Assembly (NCBI GenBank): GCA_021775475.1
Contig: JAJFHS010000018.1
Location: forward strand, 98,494-162,493
Source of the DNA: Hyphomicrobiales bacterium
GTDB lineage: Bacteria > Pseudomonadota > Alphaproteobacteria > Rhizobiales > JAJFHR01
Direction: 5' to 3'
DNA length: 64,000 bases
The position numbers and the translations under genes are program-made. Within the stretch, counting starts at the first letter, position 1. The number at the start of each line of letters is the position of its first letter. Under the pieces are notes generated by a model, which was not told the DNA's origin, searched no databases, and saw only the letters and a program-made list of their open reading frames with translations. This document shows, one piece after another, positions 25,905 to 33,620 of the stretch.

Positions 25905-27231
25905 GACGCAAACAATTGGGCTGATTGAAGATGATCTGGTGATGGGGGAATCCCTGATCCAGCGGCTGCAGCTGGAAGGATATAAAACCACCTGGTGGCA
26001 GACCGGCCAGGAAGCTTGCGCCAATATGGAACAGGTTAACCCGGATATAGTGGTGTGCGATTTGCGCCTGCCGGATATTAGTGGTGATGAGGTTTTCCGC
26101 AAGGTTAAATCAGAATTTGGCGGACCGCCCTTCTTGTTTATAACCGCTTACGGTGAGATAGATCAGGCAGTGGAATTAATGCGTGCAGGGGCGGGTGATT
26201 ACGTCACCAAACCGTTTGAAGTTTCTGACTTTCTTCAACGTATTGATGTTTTGCTGACCCAGCGCGCCATCACCAGCGGTGATAATGCCGTCCTTGGTAC
26301 ATCTTCAGCCATGCAGGAAATAGAGGCGTTGCTTCATCGTGTCGCCAATATTGACAGCATCTTGCTGCTTACCGGCGAAACCGGTGTGGGCAAGGAAGTT
26401 GCCACCCGCTTCATGCACCAGATTTCAACAAACTCGGACCGGCCGTTCATGGCGGTTAATTGTGCCGCCATTCCGGCCGAACTGATTGAAAGTGAATTGT
26501 TTGGCCACGAAAAAGGTGCCTTCACCGGTGCCCAGGACACACATTTGGGATATGCGGAACGGGCGCAGGGTGGCATTTTGTTTCTTGATGAAATCGGTGA
26601 GTTGCCACTAACCGCGCAAACACGGTTGTTGCGGCTATTGCAGGAGAGGGTATTCACCCGCGTCGGTGGCGAAAAGGAATTGCCGTTTTCCGCCCGCATC
26701 GTCTGCGCCACAAATGCTGATCTGGAGCAGATGATTGAAGAAAAATTATTTCGTCGTGATCTCTTCTACCGCATCAATGTGATACCCGTCCACGTTCCCC
26801 CGCTGCGTCAGCGCCACGCTGATATTCTGCCGCTGATCAATTATTATGTTGAGCTTTTTGCCGAGACCATGCCAAGCAATGTTACCGGATTGTCTTCGCT
26901 GGCCGAAGAATCAGCTCTTTCCTATGAATGGCCCGGCAATGTACGCGAGTTGCGAAACCGGGTTGAACGTGCAGTAGCGCTCGCCCATGATATACGACTT
27001 GGTCAGTCTGATCTGTTTCCCGAATTAGCTGGAGATGGCAATAGTGATGAGCGCCAGACGATTGCAACGTTGGCGGATGTGCGTGATTTTGCCGAACGCC
27101 GCCAAATTCTGCGTGCTCTGGAAAAGACCGGCGGCCAGACCGGAAAAGCTGCCGCATTGCTCGGCGTCTCACGCACCACAATGTGGGAAAAAATGCGGCG
27201 TCTGGACTTGCTGGCGGATGATCCTTCGTAA
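25894..27231 (+). CDS. aioR: AioR, sigma-54-dependent response regulator of arsenite oxidase genes
   Basis: NtrC-type activator. The receiver has Asp in VVCDLRLPDISGDE. The AAA+ domain has Walker A TGETGVGKEVATR, the sigma-54-contacting GAFTGAQ loop and Walker B GGILFLDEIGE. The C-terminal Fis-type helix-turn-helix is KTGGQTGKAAALLGVSRTTMWEKMRR. The ATG at 25894 replaces the track TTG two codons earlier. It should bind the palindrome just downstream (27258-27275) and open the -24/-12 promoter of aioBA. Confidence 0.95.
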   Translation: MLHETQTIGLIEDDLVMGESLIQRLQLEGYKTTWWQTGQEACANMEQVNPDIVVCDLRLPDISGDEVFRKVKSEFGGPPFLFITAYGEIDQAVELMRAGAGDYVTKPFEVSDFLQRIDVLLTQRAITSGDNAVLGTSSAMQEIEALLHRVANIDSILLLTGETGVGKEVATRFMHQISTNSDRPFMAVNCAAIPAELIESELFGHEKGAFTGAQDTHLGYAERAQGGILFLDEIGELPLTAQTRLLRLLQERVFTRVGGEKELPFSARIVCATNADLEQMIEEKLFRRDLFYRINVIPVHVPPLRQRHADILPLINYYVELFAETMPSNVTGLSSLAEESALSYEWPGNVRELRNRVERAVALAHDIRLGQSDLFPELAGDGNSDERQTIATLADVRDFAERRQILRALEKTGGQTGKAAALLGVSRTTMWEKMRRLDLLADDPS

Positions 27232-27257
27232 GGTTTGCCGGACAGAAATTTTGAAAG

Positions 27258-27275
27258 TGTTCGGAAATCCGAACA
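27258..27275 (+). promoter_or_regulatory. Probable AioR binding site (enhancer)
   Basis: TGTTCGGAAATCCGAACA is a perfect 8-bp inverted repeat with a 2-bp centre, 63 bp upstream of the -24 element. It contains GTTCG-N6-CGAAC, agreeing with the AioR motif GT[TC]CG-N6-CG[GA]AC as I recall it from the arsenite oxidase literature. Confidence 0.75.
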
Positions 27276-27338
27276 TGTAAAACCCATGTAATTTCCATAA
27301 CCATTTGATTTCACTGGTTTCTACGTGGTCGCCATAAC

Positions 27339-27354
27339 TGGCACAGACCCTGCA
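27339..27354 (+). promoter_or_regulatory. Sigma-54 (-24/-12) promoter of aioBA
   Basis: TGGCAC-N5-CTGCA with the invariant GG and GC doublets exactly 10 nt apart. Transcription should start near 27366, leaving a leader of about 33 nt with a GGGAGG ribosome site before aioB. Confidence 0.88.
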
Positions 27355-27398
27355 ATGGATAAACGGTCTTAATTTATTATCCATGGGAGGGAAAACAC

Positions 27399-27917
27399 GT
27401 GAAACGTTGTGACAAAATGGTAGACATCGGCAGGCGCCAGTTTTTGCGCGGTGGCGGTGTTGCTGCAGCTGGTATGGCGACCGCAATGGTTATGCCAACA
27501 GAAGTGCAGGCAAAAAGCGGCGCGCTGCTTGAGTATCCAATCAACCGGCTCGGTAACATGAGCAATCTTAAAGTTAATGAACCAATGGAGGTCGCCTATC
27601 CTGATGGCGATGCACCCGGCGTCTTGCTGAAGCTTGGCAAACGTGTTGAAGGCGGTGCTGGCCCGGATGGCGATATTGTCGGGTTTTCAACCATGTGCCC
27701 GCACAAGGGATTTGGCCTCAATTACAATGCCGGCGACAAGACATTCAATTGCCCGGTACATCTTTCGCGTTTTGATGCCGAAGCCGGTGGGCAGGAAATA
27801 TGGGGTCACGCCACACAGAACCTGCCGCAATACACACTTCGTGTTGACGACAAGGGCGACATCTATGCCGAAGGTATTGATGAACTGCTCTATGGTCGCT
27901 TAAGCAACGTACTTTAG
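27399..27917 (+). CDS. aioB: Arsenite oxidase small subunit, Rieske [2Fe-2S] protein
   Basis: 172 aa. It has a twin-arginine leader (GRRQFLRGGGVAAAGMATAMV), so the folded AioAB complex is exported by Tat, with AioA carried along. Rieske ligands are MCPHKGF and CPVHLSRFD. The positions that hold the disulfide cysteines in bc1-type Rieske proteins are Phe and Val here, so the loop lacks the disulfide. A GTG start with GGGAGG 8 nt upstream is well supported; an ATG six codons later is possible. It passes electrons from AioA to periplasmic cytochrome c or azurin-type acceptors. Confidence 0.96.
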   Translation: MKRCDKMVDIGRRQFLRGGGVAAAGMATAMVMPTEVQAKSGALLEYPINRLGNMSNLKVNEPMEVAYPDGDAPGVLLKLGKRVEGGAGPDGDIVGFSTMCPHKGFGLNYNAGDKTFNCPVHLSRFDAEAGGQEIWGHATQNLPQYTLRVDDKGDIYAEGIDELLYGRLSNVL

Positions 27918-27936
27918 GAAAATCGGAGAAAATAAA

Positions 27937-30486
27937 ATGGCTTATAAAAGACAAATCGATCGTCTTCCGATTATTCCGAAAGACGCAAAAGAGCAAAACG
28001 TAACCTGCAGCTATTGCATCGTCGGTTGCGGCTACAAGGCCTATACCTGGCCGATCAAAAAAGAAGGCACGGCCACCAGCAATGCCATGGGTGCCGATCT
28101 TGGCAAACAACAAGATCCCAATACATCGGCCTGGTATTCACCTTCAATGTATAATGTGGTTAAGCAAGATGGCAAAGATGTTCACCTGGTGATCAAACCT
28201 GATCCTGATTGTGTGGTGAATTCCGGCCTTGGTTCTGTGCGCGGTGCCCGTATGGCTGAAAACCGCAATTCCAACGTTACTAATACCCAACAGCAACGCC
28301 TGACAGACCCTCAAGTGTGGCGAAATGGCACCTGGCAACAGACTTCATGGGATGATGCCCTTGATCTGGTAGCACAAGTTACGGCCCGCTTCATTGACAA
28401 GGGCAAGGAGGATGATCTGTTCGTCTCCATGTTTGACCATGGCGGCTCGGCCGGTGGTTATGAAAACACCTGGGGTACGGGAAAACTTTATTTCGAATCG
28501 ATGAAAGTTAAGAATTGTCGCATTCACAACCGGCCCGCCTACAATTCAGAGGTGCATTCAACCCGTGACATGGGCGTTGGTGAACTTAACTATGCCTATG
28601 AAGATTATGAATTGACCGACACCATCTTCCTGGTTGGCGGAAATCCACTGGAGACACAGACAAACCTGTTCCTCAATCACTGGGTTCCCGGTATGCGCGG
28701 TGACAGCATTGGCAAGAAAAAGAAAGAACTTCCCAATGAAGCCCACGCGGCTGCCAAAGTGGTCATTGTTGAACCGCGCCGTACAGTAACGGTTAATGCT
28801 TGTGAAGAATTTGCCGGTAAGGAAAACGTCCTGCACCTGCAAATCAACACCGGTAGTGATCTTGCGTTGTTCAACACGCTGTTCACCTACATCGCTGACA
28901 TGGGCTGGACTGATAAAGATTTCATCAAGAACAGCACATTTGATGGAACTACCAAGCCGCGTGCCGTTACTGGCGGTGATTCTCCTCCACCCAAAGGTGT
29001 TGCACAGATAGAAGATGCCGCCCACCCGGCTGTTCTTGGCAGTTTTGAAGTGGCCCGCAAGGCCTGTAAAATGTCAGTTGCAGAAGGTGCAAAAATCTGT
29101 GGCGTTTCTGAAGCCGACATCAAATTAGCAGCTGAATGGCTTGCCAAACCCAAACAGGGTGGTGCACGCAGACGCACTGTCTCAGCCTATGAAAAAGGCA
29201 TCATCTGGGGCAATGACAACTACCGCACTATCGGTGCGCTGGTAAACATTGCGCTTGTCACAGGTAATGTCGGCCGTCCCGGTGGCGGTGTTTGTCGTCT
29301 TGGTGGTCACCAGGAAGGGTACTATCGTCCTTCTGATGCTCATGTCGGGCGCCCGGCACCTTATATTGATGATCTTCTCATCAAGGGCAACGGCAAGGTT
29401 CATCATATCTGGGCCAATGACCACTATAAAACCACCCTCAATGCAACAGAGTTCAAACGCGTCTATAACAAGCGTACAAACATGGTCAAGGAAGCCATGG
29501 ATGCAGCGGCCGGTGGCACGCGCGAACAACTGGTTGATGCCATTGTGAAGGCGGTCAATGCCGGTGGTCTGTTCACAGTTGATGTTGATATCATTCATTC
29601 GCAAATCGGCAAGGCAGCTCATGTCATTCTGCCTGCGGTTGAAGCGGGTGAAATGAACCTGACATCGATGAGTGGTGAGCGTCGTCTGCGCCTGACTGAA
29701 AAATATATGGATGGTCCGGGATCAGCCATGCCTGATTGCCTGATTGCAGCAGGTCTTGCGCAAAACCTTGAACGTGTTTTGCGGGCTTCGGGCAAAGGTG
29801 CATATGCTGACCAGTTCAAGGGCTATGACTGGAAAACCGAAGAAGATGCCTTTATGGATGGTTACAACAAGGGTAATCCAGATGTCACCTATGACCGTCT
29901 TCGCGCCATGGGCACAAATGGTGTTCAGGAGCCTGTGGTTGGTTACAAGGACGGCAAACTGGTCGGTACCACCCGACTTTATACCGATGGCAAATTCGGT
30001 GCTGCTGACAAGCGGGCCCGATTCTGTGCAGGCGCATGGCGTGGCTGGCAAGCCAAGGGCAAGGCTGAGCAAAAAGAAAAACATGCGTTTTACATCAACA
30101 ACGGCCGTTCCAACCTCAACTGGCAAAACCAGTTCCTTGATCAGGAAAATGACTTTGTTCTGGACCGTACCCCGTTCCCGTTCATTGAAATGAATCCTGA
30201 CGATATGAAGGAGCTGGGCATAAATCAGGGTGACCTTGTTGAAGTTCACAATGATGTGGGCGCAACGCAAGCTATGGCTTACCCGACGCCCACCGCCAAG
30301 CGCAAGGAGACCTTTATGTTGTTTGGCTCGCCCATGGGGCAACAGGGCAATGTGGTCAATAATGGTGTGAATGAGCTCATTTTGCCAGACTACAAACATT
30401 GCTGGGCAAACATCCGCAAGATTGCTGACGCACCAGCAGCGGTTAAACATCTTTCATTCAAGTCAAAGGAATATGTTGCTGGTTAA
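27937..30486 (+). CDS. aioA: Arsenite oxidase large subunit, molybdopterin enzyme
   Basis: 849-aa DMSO-reductase-family catalytic subunit that oxidises As(III) to As(V) in the periplasm. The N-terminal CSYCIVGCGYKAY motif (CX2CX3C) binds the [3Fe-4S] cluster characteristic of AioA, which lacks the fourth ligand. The segments FDHGGSAGGYENTWGTGKLYF, IHNRPAYNSEVHS and GGGVCRLGGHQEGYYRP match the arsenite-binding and Mo-bis-MGD regions of the family. It has no signal of its own. It is 20 bp after aioB and followed by a terminator, so the operon ends here without the cytochrome c or moeA genes often found in aio clusters. Confidence 0.97.
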   Translation: MAYKRQIDRLPIIPKDAKEQNVTCSYCIVGCGYKAYTWPIKKEGTATSNAMGADLGKQQDPNTSAWYSPSMYNVVKQDGKDVHLVIKPDPDCVVNSGLGSVRGARMAENRNSNVTNTQQQRLTDPQVWRNGTWQQTSWDDALDLVAQVTARFIDKGKEDDLFVSMFDHGGSAGGYENTWGTGKLYFESMKVKNCRIHNRPAYNSEVHSTRDMGVGELNYAYEDYELTDTIFLVGGNPLETQTNLFLNHWVPGMRGDSIGKKKKELPNEAHAAAKVVIVEPRRTVTVNACEEFAGKENVLHLQINTGSDLALFNTLFTYIADMGWTDKDFIKNSTFDGTTKPRAVTGGDSPPPKGVAQIEDAAHPAVLGSFEVARKACKMSVAEGAKICGVSEADIKLAAEWLAKPKQGGARRRTVSAYEKGIIWGNDNYRTIGALVNIALVTGNVGRPGGGVCRLGGHQEGYYRPSDAHVGRPAPYIDDLLIKGNGKVHHIWANDHYKTTLNATEFKRVYNKRTNMVKEAMDAAAGGTREQLVDAIVKAVNAGGLFTVDVDIIHSQIGKAAHVILPAVEAGEMNLTSMSGERRLRLTEKYMDGPGSAMPDCLIAAGLAQNLERVLRASGKGAYADQFKGYDWKTEEDAFMDGYNKGNPDVTYDRLRAMGTNGVQEPVVGYKDGKLVGTTRLYTDGKFGAADKRARFCAGAWRGWQAKGKAEQKEKHAFYINNGRSNLNWQNQFLDQENDFVLDRTPFPFIEMNPDDMKELGINQGDLVEVHNDVGATQAMAYPTPTAKRKETFMLFGSPMGQQGNVVNNGVNELILPDYKHCWANIRKIADAPAAVKHLSFKSKEYVAG

Positions 30487-30509
30487 TCACAGCAAATAAC
30501 ACAAACAAC

Positions 30510-30537
30510 ACCGGGTGCCTGGAGACAGGCACCCGGT
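30510..30537 (+). terminator. Terminator of the aioBA operon
   Basis: A perfect 12-bp stem (accgggtgcctg / caggcacccggt) closes a GAGA tetraloop, 23 bp after the aioA stop. The T tract after it is broken (agataatttta). Confidence 0.8.
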
Positions 30538-30635
30538 AGATAATTTTAGTTTCCCAACAAATTATGTTGCCTGAACTGGTCGGCACTTTTGATCGTATAT
30601 ATTTCAACTTTTTATTCTGATAAAATGGTTGGGTG

Positions 30636-30649
30636 ATGATTCAGATCAA
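30636..30649 (+). promoter_or_regulatory. FNR/FixK-like box upstream of the small protein gene
   Basis: ATGAT-TCAG-ATCAA differs from TTGAT-N4-ATCAA at one position. It lies 54 bp before the start at 30703, but no good -10 is spaced for class II activation. Confidence 0.35.
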
Positions 30650-30702
30650 ACAAATCTGTTTGTTTTGAGGTAAGGTGAACTCATAACAATGGAGATGCGA
30701 TA

Positions 30703-30906
30703 ATGGCCTTTGATCAGCTTATATCCGAAATTAACATGCTACTGTCTGAAATGGAAAACCAGCCGCGCGATCAGTGGGAGCTGCACGAAGTGATTTTAGA
30801 AAAACTCAATGAATTGCGCGCGCTCGGTCTGCCGGTGCCGCATGACCTTGAGCAACTGGAAGAAAGGCTCGCGCGCGAGTTGAAGACAGCAAGCAAGAAT
30901 GAATAA
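30703..30906 (+). CDS. Small acidic helical protein, unknown function
   Basis: 67 aa, almost entirely helical by composition (MAFDQLISEINMLLSEMENQPRDQWELHEVILEKLNELRALGLPVPHDLEQLEERLARELK). It contains a conserved-looking GLPVPHDL turn, suggesting a helix-turn-helix hairpin. RBS (tggagatgcgata) is good. The ORF ends 2 bp before the convergent bfr stop. Short proteins of this type occur widely in alphaproteobacteria without assigned function. Confidence 0.65.
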   Translation: MAFDQLISEINMLLSEMENQPRDQWELHEVILEKLNELRALGLPVPHDLEQLEERLARELKTASKNE

Positions 30907-30908
30907 TT

Positions 30909-31388
30909 TTACTCCGCAGCGGCATCAGCCTGCAACTGACCGTAATTTTCAATCCCGATTTTTTTGAGCAGGTCGATCTGGGTTTCAAGCCAGTCAATGT
31001 GGCCTTCTTCGTCGCGGATGAGGCTTTCAAACAGGTTCATCGAAGCATAATCATTATGCGCGTTGCAGACACCGCGGGCTTCTTGATAAAGCGCGCGCGC
31101 ACTGTATTCGGCTTTTAGATCGCTGCTGAGGACTTCTTCGAGACTTTGCCCGATCATCAAGGCATCAAGATTTTGCAGATTGGGAAATCCTTCAAGAAAT
31201 AAAATCCGCTCAATCAGACTGTCGGCGTGTTGCATTTCCTCCAGCGCTTCTTCTTTTGATTTTCTGGCGAGCTTGGCGAACCCCCAATCATCGAGCATGC
31301 GATAGTGCAACCAATATTGACTGACTGCAGTTAACTCATGTTTGAGTGCCTTGTTCAGATACTCTAAAACCTGTTCATTACCCTTCAT
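30909..31388 (-). CDS. bfr: Bacterioferritin
   Basis: 159 aa, standard length. It forms a 24-mer iron store with a di-iron ferroxidase centre and inter-subunit haem. Ligands are visible: Glu18 ([11 protein letters not shown]), Glu51 and His54 with the haem-ligand Met52 in LEEMQHADS, Glu94 ([10 protein letters not shown]), and Glu127/His130 (DEEGHIDWL). It is encoded downstream of bfd on the same strand. A large palindrome containing an Irr-like iron-control element lies between them, so bfr probably has its own promoter inside the bfd-bfr gap. Confidence 0.96.
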   Translation of the reverse strand: MKGNEQVLEYLNKALKHELTAVSQYWLHYRMLDDWGFAKLARKSKEEALEEMQHADSLIERILFLEGFPNLQNLDALMIGQSLEEVLSSDLKAEYSARALYQEARGVCNAHNDYASMNLFESLIRDEEGHIDWLETQIDLLKKIGIENYGQLQADAAAE

Positions 31389-31444
31389 GGCCGGTCTCCA
31401 GTGTTGGAAAAAATCTTAAACCTACATATGGGTGGCTCTCCAGC

Positions 31445-31483
31445 ATTGTCAATACTTTATAATTATTCTAAAGTATTGACAAT
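31445..31483 (-). promoter_or_regulatory. 39-bp palindrome with Irr-like (ICE) core before bfr
   Basis: Perfect 15-bp arms (attgtcaatacttta / taaagtattgacaat) around a 9-bp centre. The core TTTATAA-N3-TTCTAAA is one base from the Irr iron-control element TTTAGAA-N3-TTCTAAA. Each arm carries TTGACA. On the minus strand, TTGACA with 18 nt to TATGTA gives a plausible bfr promoter that Irr would block when iron is low. Confidence 0.65.
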
Positions 31484-31678
31484 TCACGACAACTGGGCAG
31501 CTTGTTCCTCTATTACTTTTGTAATGCCGAGGATGCAGGTGCCACATTTCATTTGACGCCCCAGGGATTTGAAAATCAAATCAGTAGTTATCGTCAACCG
31601 GGGATTTTTTTGCCTCAGTTCATCAACCGTTCGCCTGATATCGTAATCTGAAATAACATTGCAGGAACAGATAATCAT
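31484..31678 (-). CDS. bfd: Bacterioferritin-associated ferredoxin
   Basis: 64-aa [2Fe-2S] protein with the Bfd cysteine pattern CSC near the N-terminus (MIICSCNVISD) and CGTC further on (MKCGTCILG). It delivers electrons to bacterioferritin to release stored iron. It is next to bfr on the same strand with a 95-bp gap holding the Irr-like palindrome. Length and spacing are normal. Confidence 0.93.
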   Translation of the reverse strand: MIICSCNVISDYDIRRTVDELRQKNPRLTITTDLIFKSLGRQMKCGTCILGITKVIEEQAAQLS

Positions 31679-31724
31679 TTGTCTTCACTCAAGTGCCATA
31701 CATGGTCATTCCACAGTCTGGCAT

Positions 31725-32408
31725 TTATGCAAACATTGCATCTATATCGTCTTGAGAATTGGCTTCTTCTTTTTCACTGTCTTCTTCGATTTCAAAAACT
31801 TCGTCGGCATTCGCTGTGGCATCGGATTGGTCTTCACCGTCTTTGCTGCTGGCGGTGTCGTCAGATGCGTCATCGCCATCCATATCCATGCCATCAAGCG
31901 CATCAAAAGGATCTATGTCGGCCACCCGTTTTTCAGGTCCGCGGTAATTATCATCAGGACGCCTGCGCCGATCGGGCCCGAAATATGATCCCATTTTGAC
32001 AAAGGATCGCGGGTGTTCGACAACTTCGATGATGCGTTTATACAAATCTGTCGCACAGATTGGTTTGCACAGAAATTCGGTAATGCCGGCGTCACGAGCT
32101 TCTTCCACACGGTGTCTTTCGGAATGGGCCGTCAGCATGATAATTGGCAGATAGGGGTTGGGTGAATCCTTGGCGGTGCGTACAAGCTGGGCGAATTCTA
32201 TACCGTCCAGCGTATCAAGAGCATAGTCCAGTATAATGACATCAACGTGGGTGGCTCTGATTTCCTCGAACGCATCAGCTGCATCTGTGGCTTCATGAAT
32301 GCGCCGGACACCAAAGCCTTTCAGCAGTGTTTTTATAATCGACAACATATGGGTGTTGTCATCGACAACGAGAAACGAAAGTTCGGTCAGATCATAATTT
32401 TTCTTCAT
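31725..32408 (-). CDS. Response regulator: receiver domain with a long acidic disordered tail
   Basis: 227 aa from the ATG at 32408 (MKKNYDLTELSFLVVDDN). The receiver (residues 10-130) is intact: VVDDNTHM, phosphoacceptor Asp in VIILDYALDTLDGIEFA, Thr in IIMLTAHSE and Lys in EFLCKPICA. It is followed by GSYFGPDRRRRPDDNYRGPEKR, a motif common in alphaproteobacterial CheY-like proteins, and then about 70 residues of Asp/Glu/Ala-rich low complexity. No DNA-binding domain is present. No kinase gene lies nearby. Confidence 0.85.
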   Translation of the reverse strand: MKKNYDLTELSFLVVDDNTHMLSIIKTLLKGFGVRRIHEATDAADAFEEIRATHVDVIILDYALDTLDGIEFAQLVRTAKDSPNPYLPIIMLTAHSERHRVEEARDAGITEFLCKPICATDLYKRIIEVVEHPRSFVKMGSYFGPDRRRRPDDNYRGPEKRVADIDPFDALDGMDMDGDDASDDTASSKDGEDQSDATANADEVFEIEEDSEKEEANSQDDIDAMFA

Positions 32409-32533
32409 GTGGCGGTACTCTTCAGGCGACGCAACAGATACTAAACTGGCTGTCAATGCTCAATTAACAGGCTCGAAAATGCTAACACAAGGGAGATAAA
32501 ATAGTATTAAATTGACAATTCGTCTCTAGCCGG

Positions 32534-32562
32534 TTGACACTTGGCAGATGGCGAACTATGTT
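32534..32562 (+). promoter_or_regulatory. Strong sigma-70-type promoter of rpmJ
   Basis: TTGACA (32534-32539), a 17-nt spacer, then TATGTT (32557-32562), giving a leader of about 50 nt before rpmJ. Confidence 0.75.
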
Positions 32563-32622
32563 CGCGGCGCACTTGAGAAATGTGCTTGTATTTTGTTAAC
32601 CACGTGTTGTTGAGAAGACCAA

Positions 32623-32748
32623 ATGAAAGTCCGTAATTCACTGAAATCATTACGCAAGCGCCACCGCGATAACAGAATCGTGCGTCGCAAAGGTCGTCTG
32701 TACGTAATTAACAAGACAAACCCACGATTTAAAGCCCGCCAGGGCTAA
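32623..32748 (+). CDS. rpmJ: 50S ribosomal protein L36 (bL36)
   Basis: 41 aa, too short for the ORF track: [20 protein letters not shown]..., ending [12 protein letters not shown]. It is the zinc-free form of L36: the four zinc-binding positions carry no Cys or His cluster (for example [22 protein letters not shown]). This is the version common in alphaproteobacteria. It is monocistronic with a strong promoter upstream and a hairpin downstream. Confidence comes from near full-length similarity to the family. Confidence 0.95.
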   Translation: MKVRNSLKSLRKRHRDNRIVRRKGRLYVINKTNPRFKARQG

Positions 32749-32790
32749 AGATTCAACCGTAATTATTGTTTGTATTCTTTAAAAAAATGT

Positions 32791-32816
32791 CCTCCGTGTC
32801 TGTACGACACAGGAGG
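32791..32816. terminator. Hairpin after rpmJ
   Basis: cctcc-gtgtc / gacac-(a)-ggagg is a 10-bp stem with one bulge and a 5-nt loop. As a plus-strand terminator it lacks a T-run. Read on the minus strand it is followed two bases later by seven T, so orientation is ambiguous. Confidence 0.5.
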
Positions 32817-32896
32817 TATTGGCGTTTCAGGCTCATGATTTTGTGACCAGAAACCCTTTGACGAACGTTGCTGCCACACCTAGTCTTTAAGATCTG

Positions 32897-33553
32897 ATGA
32901 AAGTCTTATTGTCCATATACTGGCGGTCTGCGGCAGCTCTATTGTTTTTAGGCGCCTTAACAAGCCTTATGACGGCAGGGTCAGCGGTTGGGCAAACGCA
33001 GCCACCGGGACCGGTAATACCGGGCTCTGATCCTGATTTAAAGCTGCAACTCGAAAACCAGACTGCACGTAACAAATTATTGCTGTCATCGCTGTTTGGG
33101 CGTTTGCGGGTGTCGCAAGATGCTGAAACTGCGCGCGTACTCGAAGGCGCTATCTGGAAGGTGTGGCTGAAGTCTGGCAGCCCAACCATCGATTTATTGA
33201 TGCAACAGGTGATAAGATCGATGTCACGCGGTGAATATTCGCGAACATTGAAACTGCTTGATCATATTGTTGAACTGGCACCGGATTTTTCAGAAGCCTG
33301 GAACAAACGCGCGACTGTCCTGTATCTCATCGGCAATTTTGAGGCGTCACTTGAAGATATCAATCGGGTTCTGGAGCTTGAGCCGCGTCATTTCGGAGCT
33401 TTGAGTGGAATGGGTCTGGTACTTCAACAACTGGGCGACAAGAAAGGCGCGTTAAATGCCTTTCGACAGGCATTGAGCGTGCACCCCTATCTACCGAACG
33501 CAAACCGAGCGGTCAAAGCTCTGCAGGAAGAAGTTGAGGGCAAGGGTATTTGA
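32897..33553 (+). CDS. Periplasmic or membrane-anchored TPR protein
   Basis: 218 aa with an N-terminal hydrophobic leader (SAAALLFLGALTSLMTAGSAVGQ). It contains about three tetratricopeptide repeats, clearest at FSEAWNKRATVLYLIGNFEASLEDINRVLELEPRHFGALSGMGLVLQQLGDKKGALNAFRQALSVHPYLPNA. TPRs mediate protein-protein contacts. Homologues of this length are common single genes in rhizobia with no defined role. Start: ATG 32897. Confidence 0.75.
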   Translation: MKVLLSIYWRSAAALLFLGALTSLMTAGSAVGQTQPPGPVIPGSDPDLKLQLENQTARNKLLLSSLFGRLRVSQDAETARVLEGAIWKVWLKSGSPTIDLLMQQVIRSMSRGEYSRTLKLLDHIVELAPDFSEAWNKRATVLYLIGNFEASLEDINRVLELEPRHFGALSGMGLVLQQLGDKKGALNAFRQALSVHPYLPNANRAVKALQEEVEGKGI

Positions 33554-33620
33554 AATGAGATGCTCTTTGTTAGTGGCGCTCAAGCGGCGCGCGGCCTGCG
33601 GGCCCTTTGGGCCCTAGTCC

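Noticed and set aside
21398-30537. Calling the arsenic block a proven genomic island
   Set aside because: No integrase, attachment repeats or visible composition break; transfer remains possible but cannot be shown from the window alone.
31659-31999. Two overlapping plus-strand ORFs (109 and 106 aa) near bfd
   Set aside because: They run antisense to the receiver-domain gene and its acidic tail and show no recognisable family.
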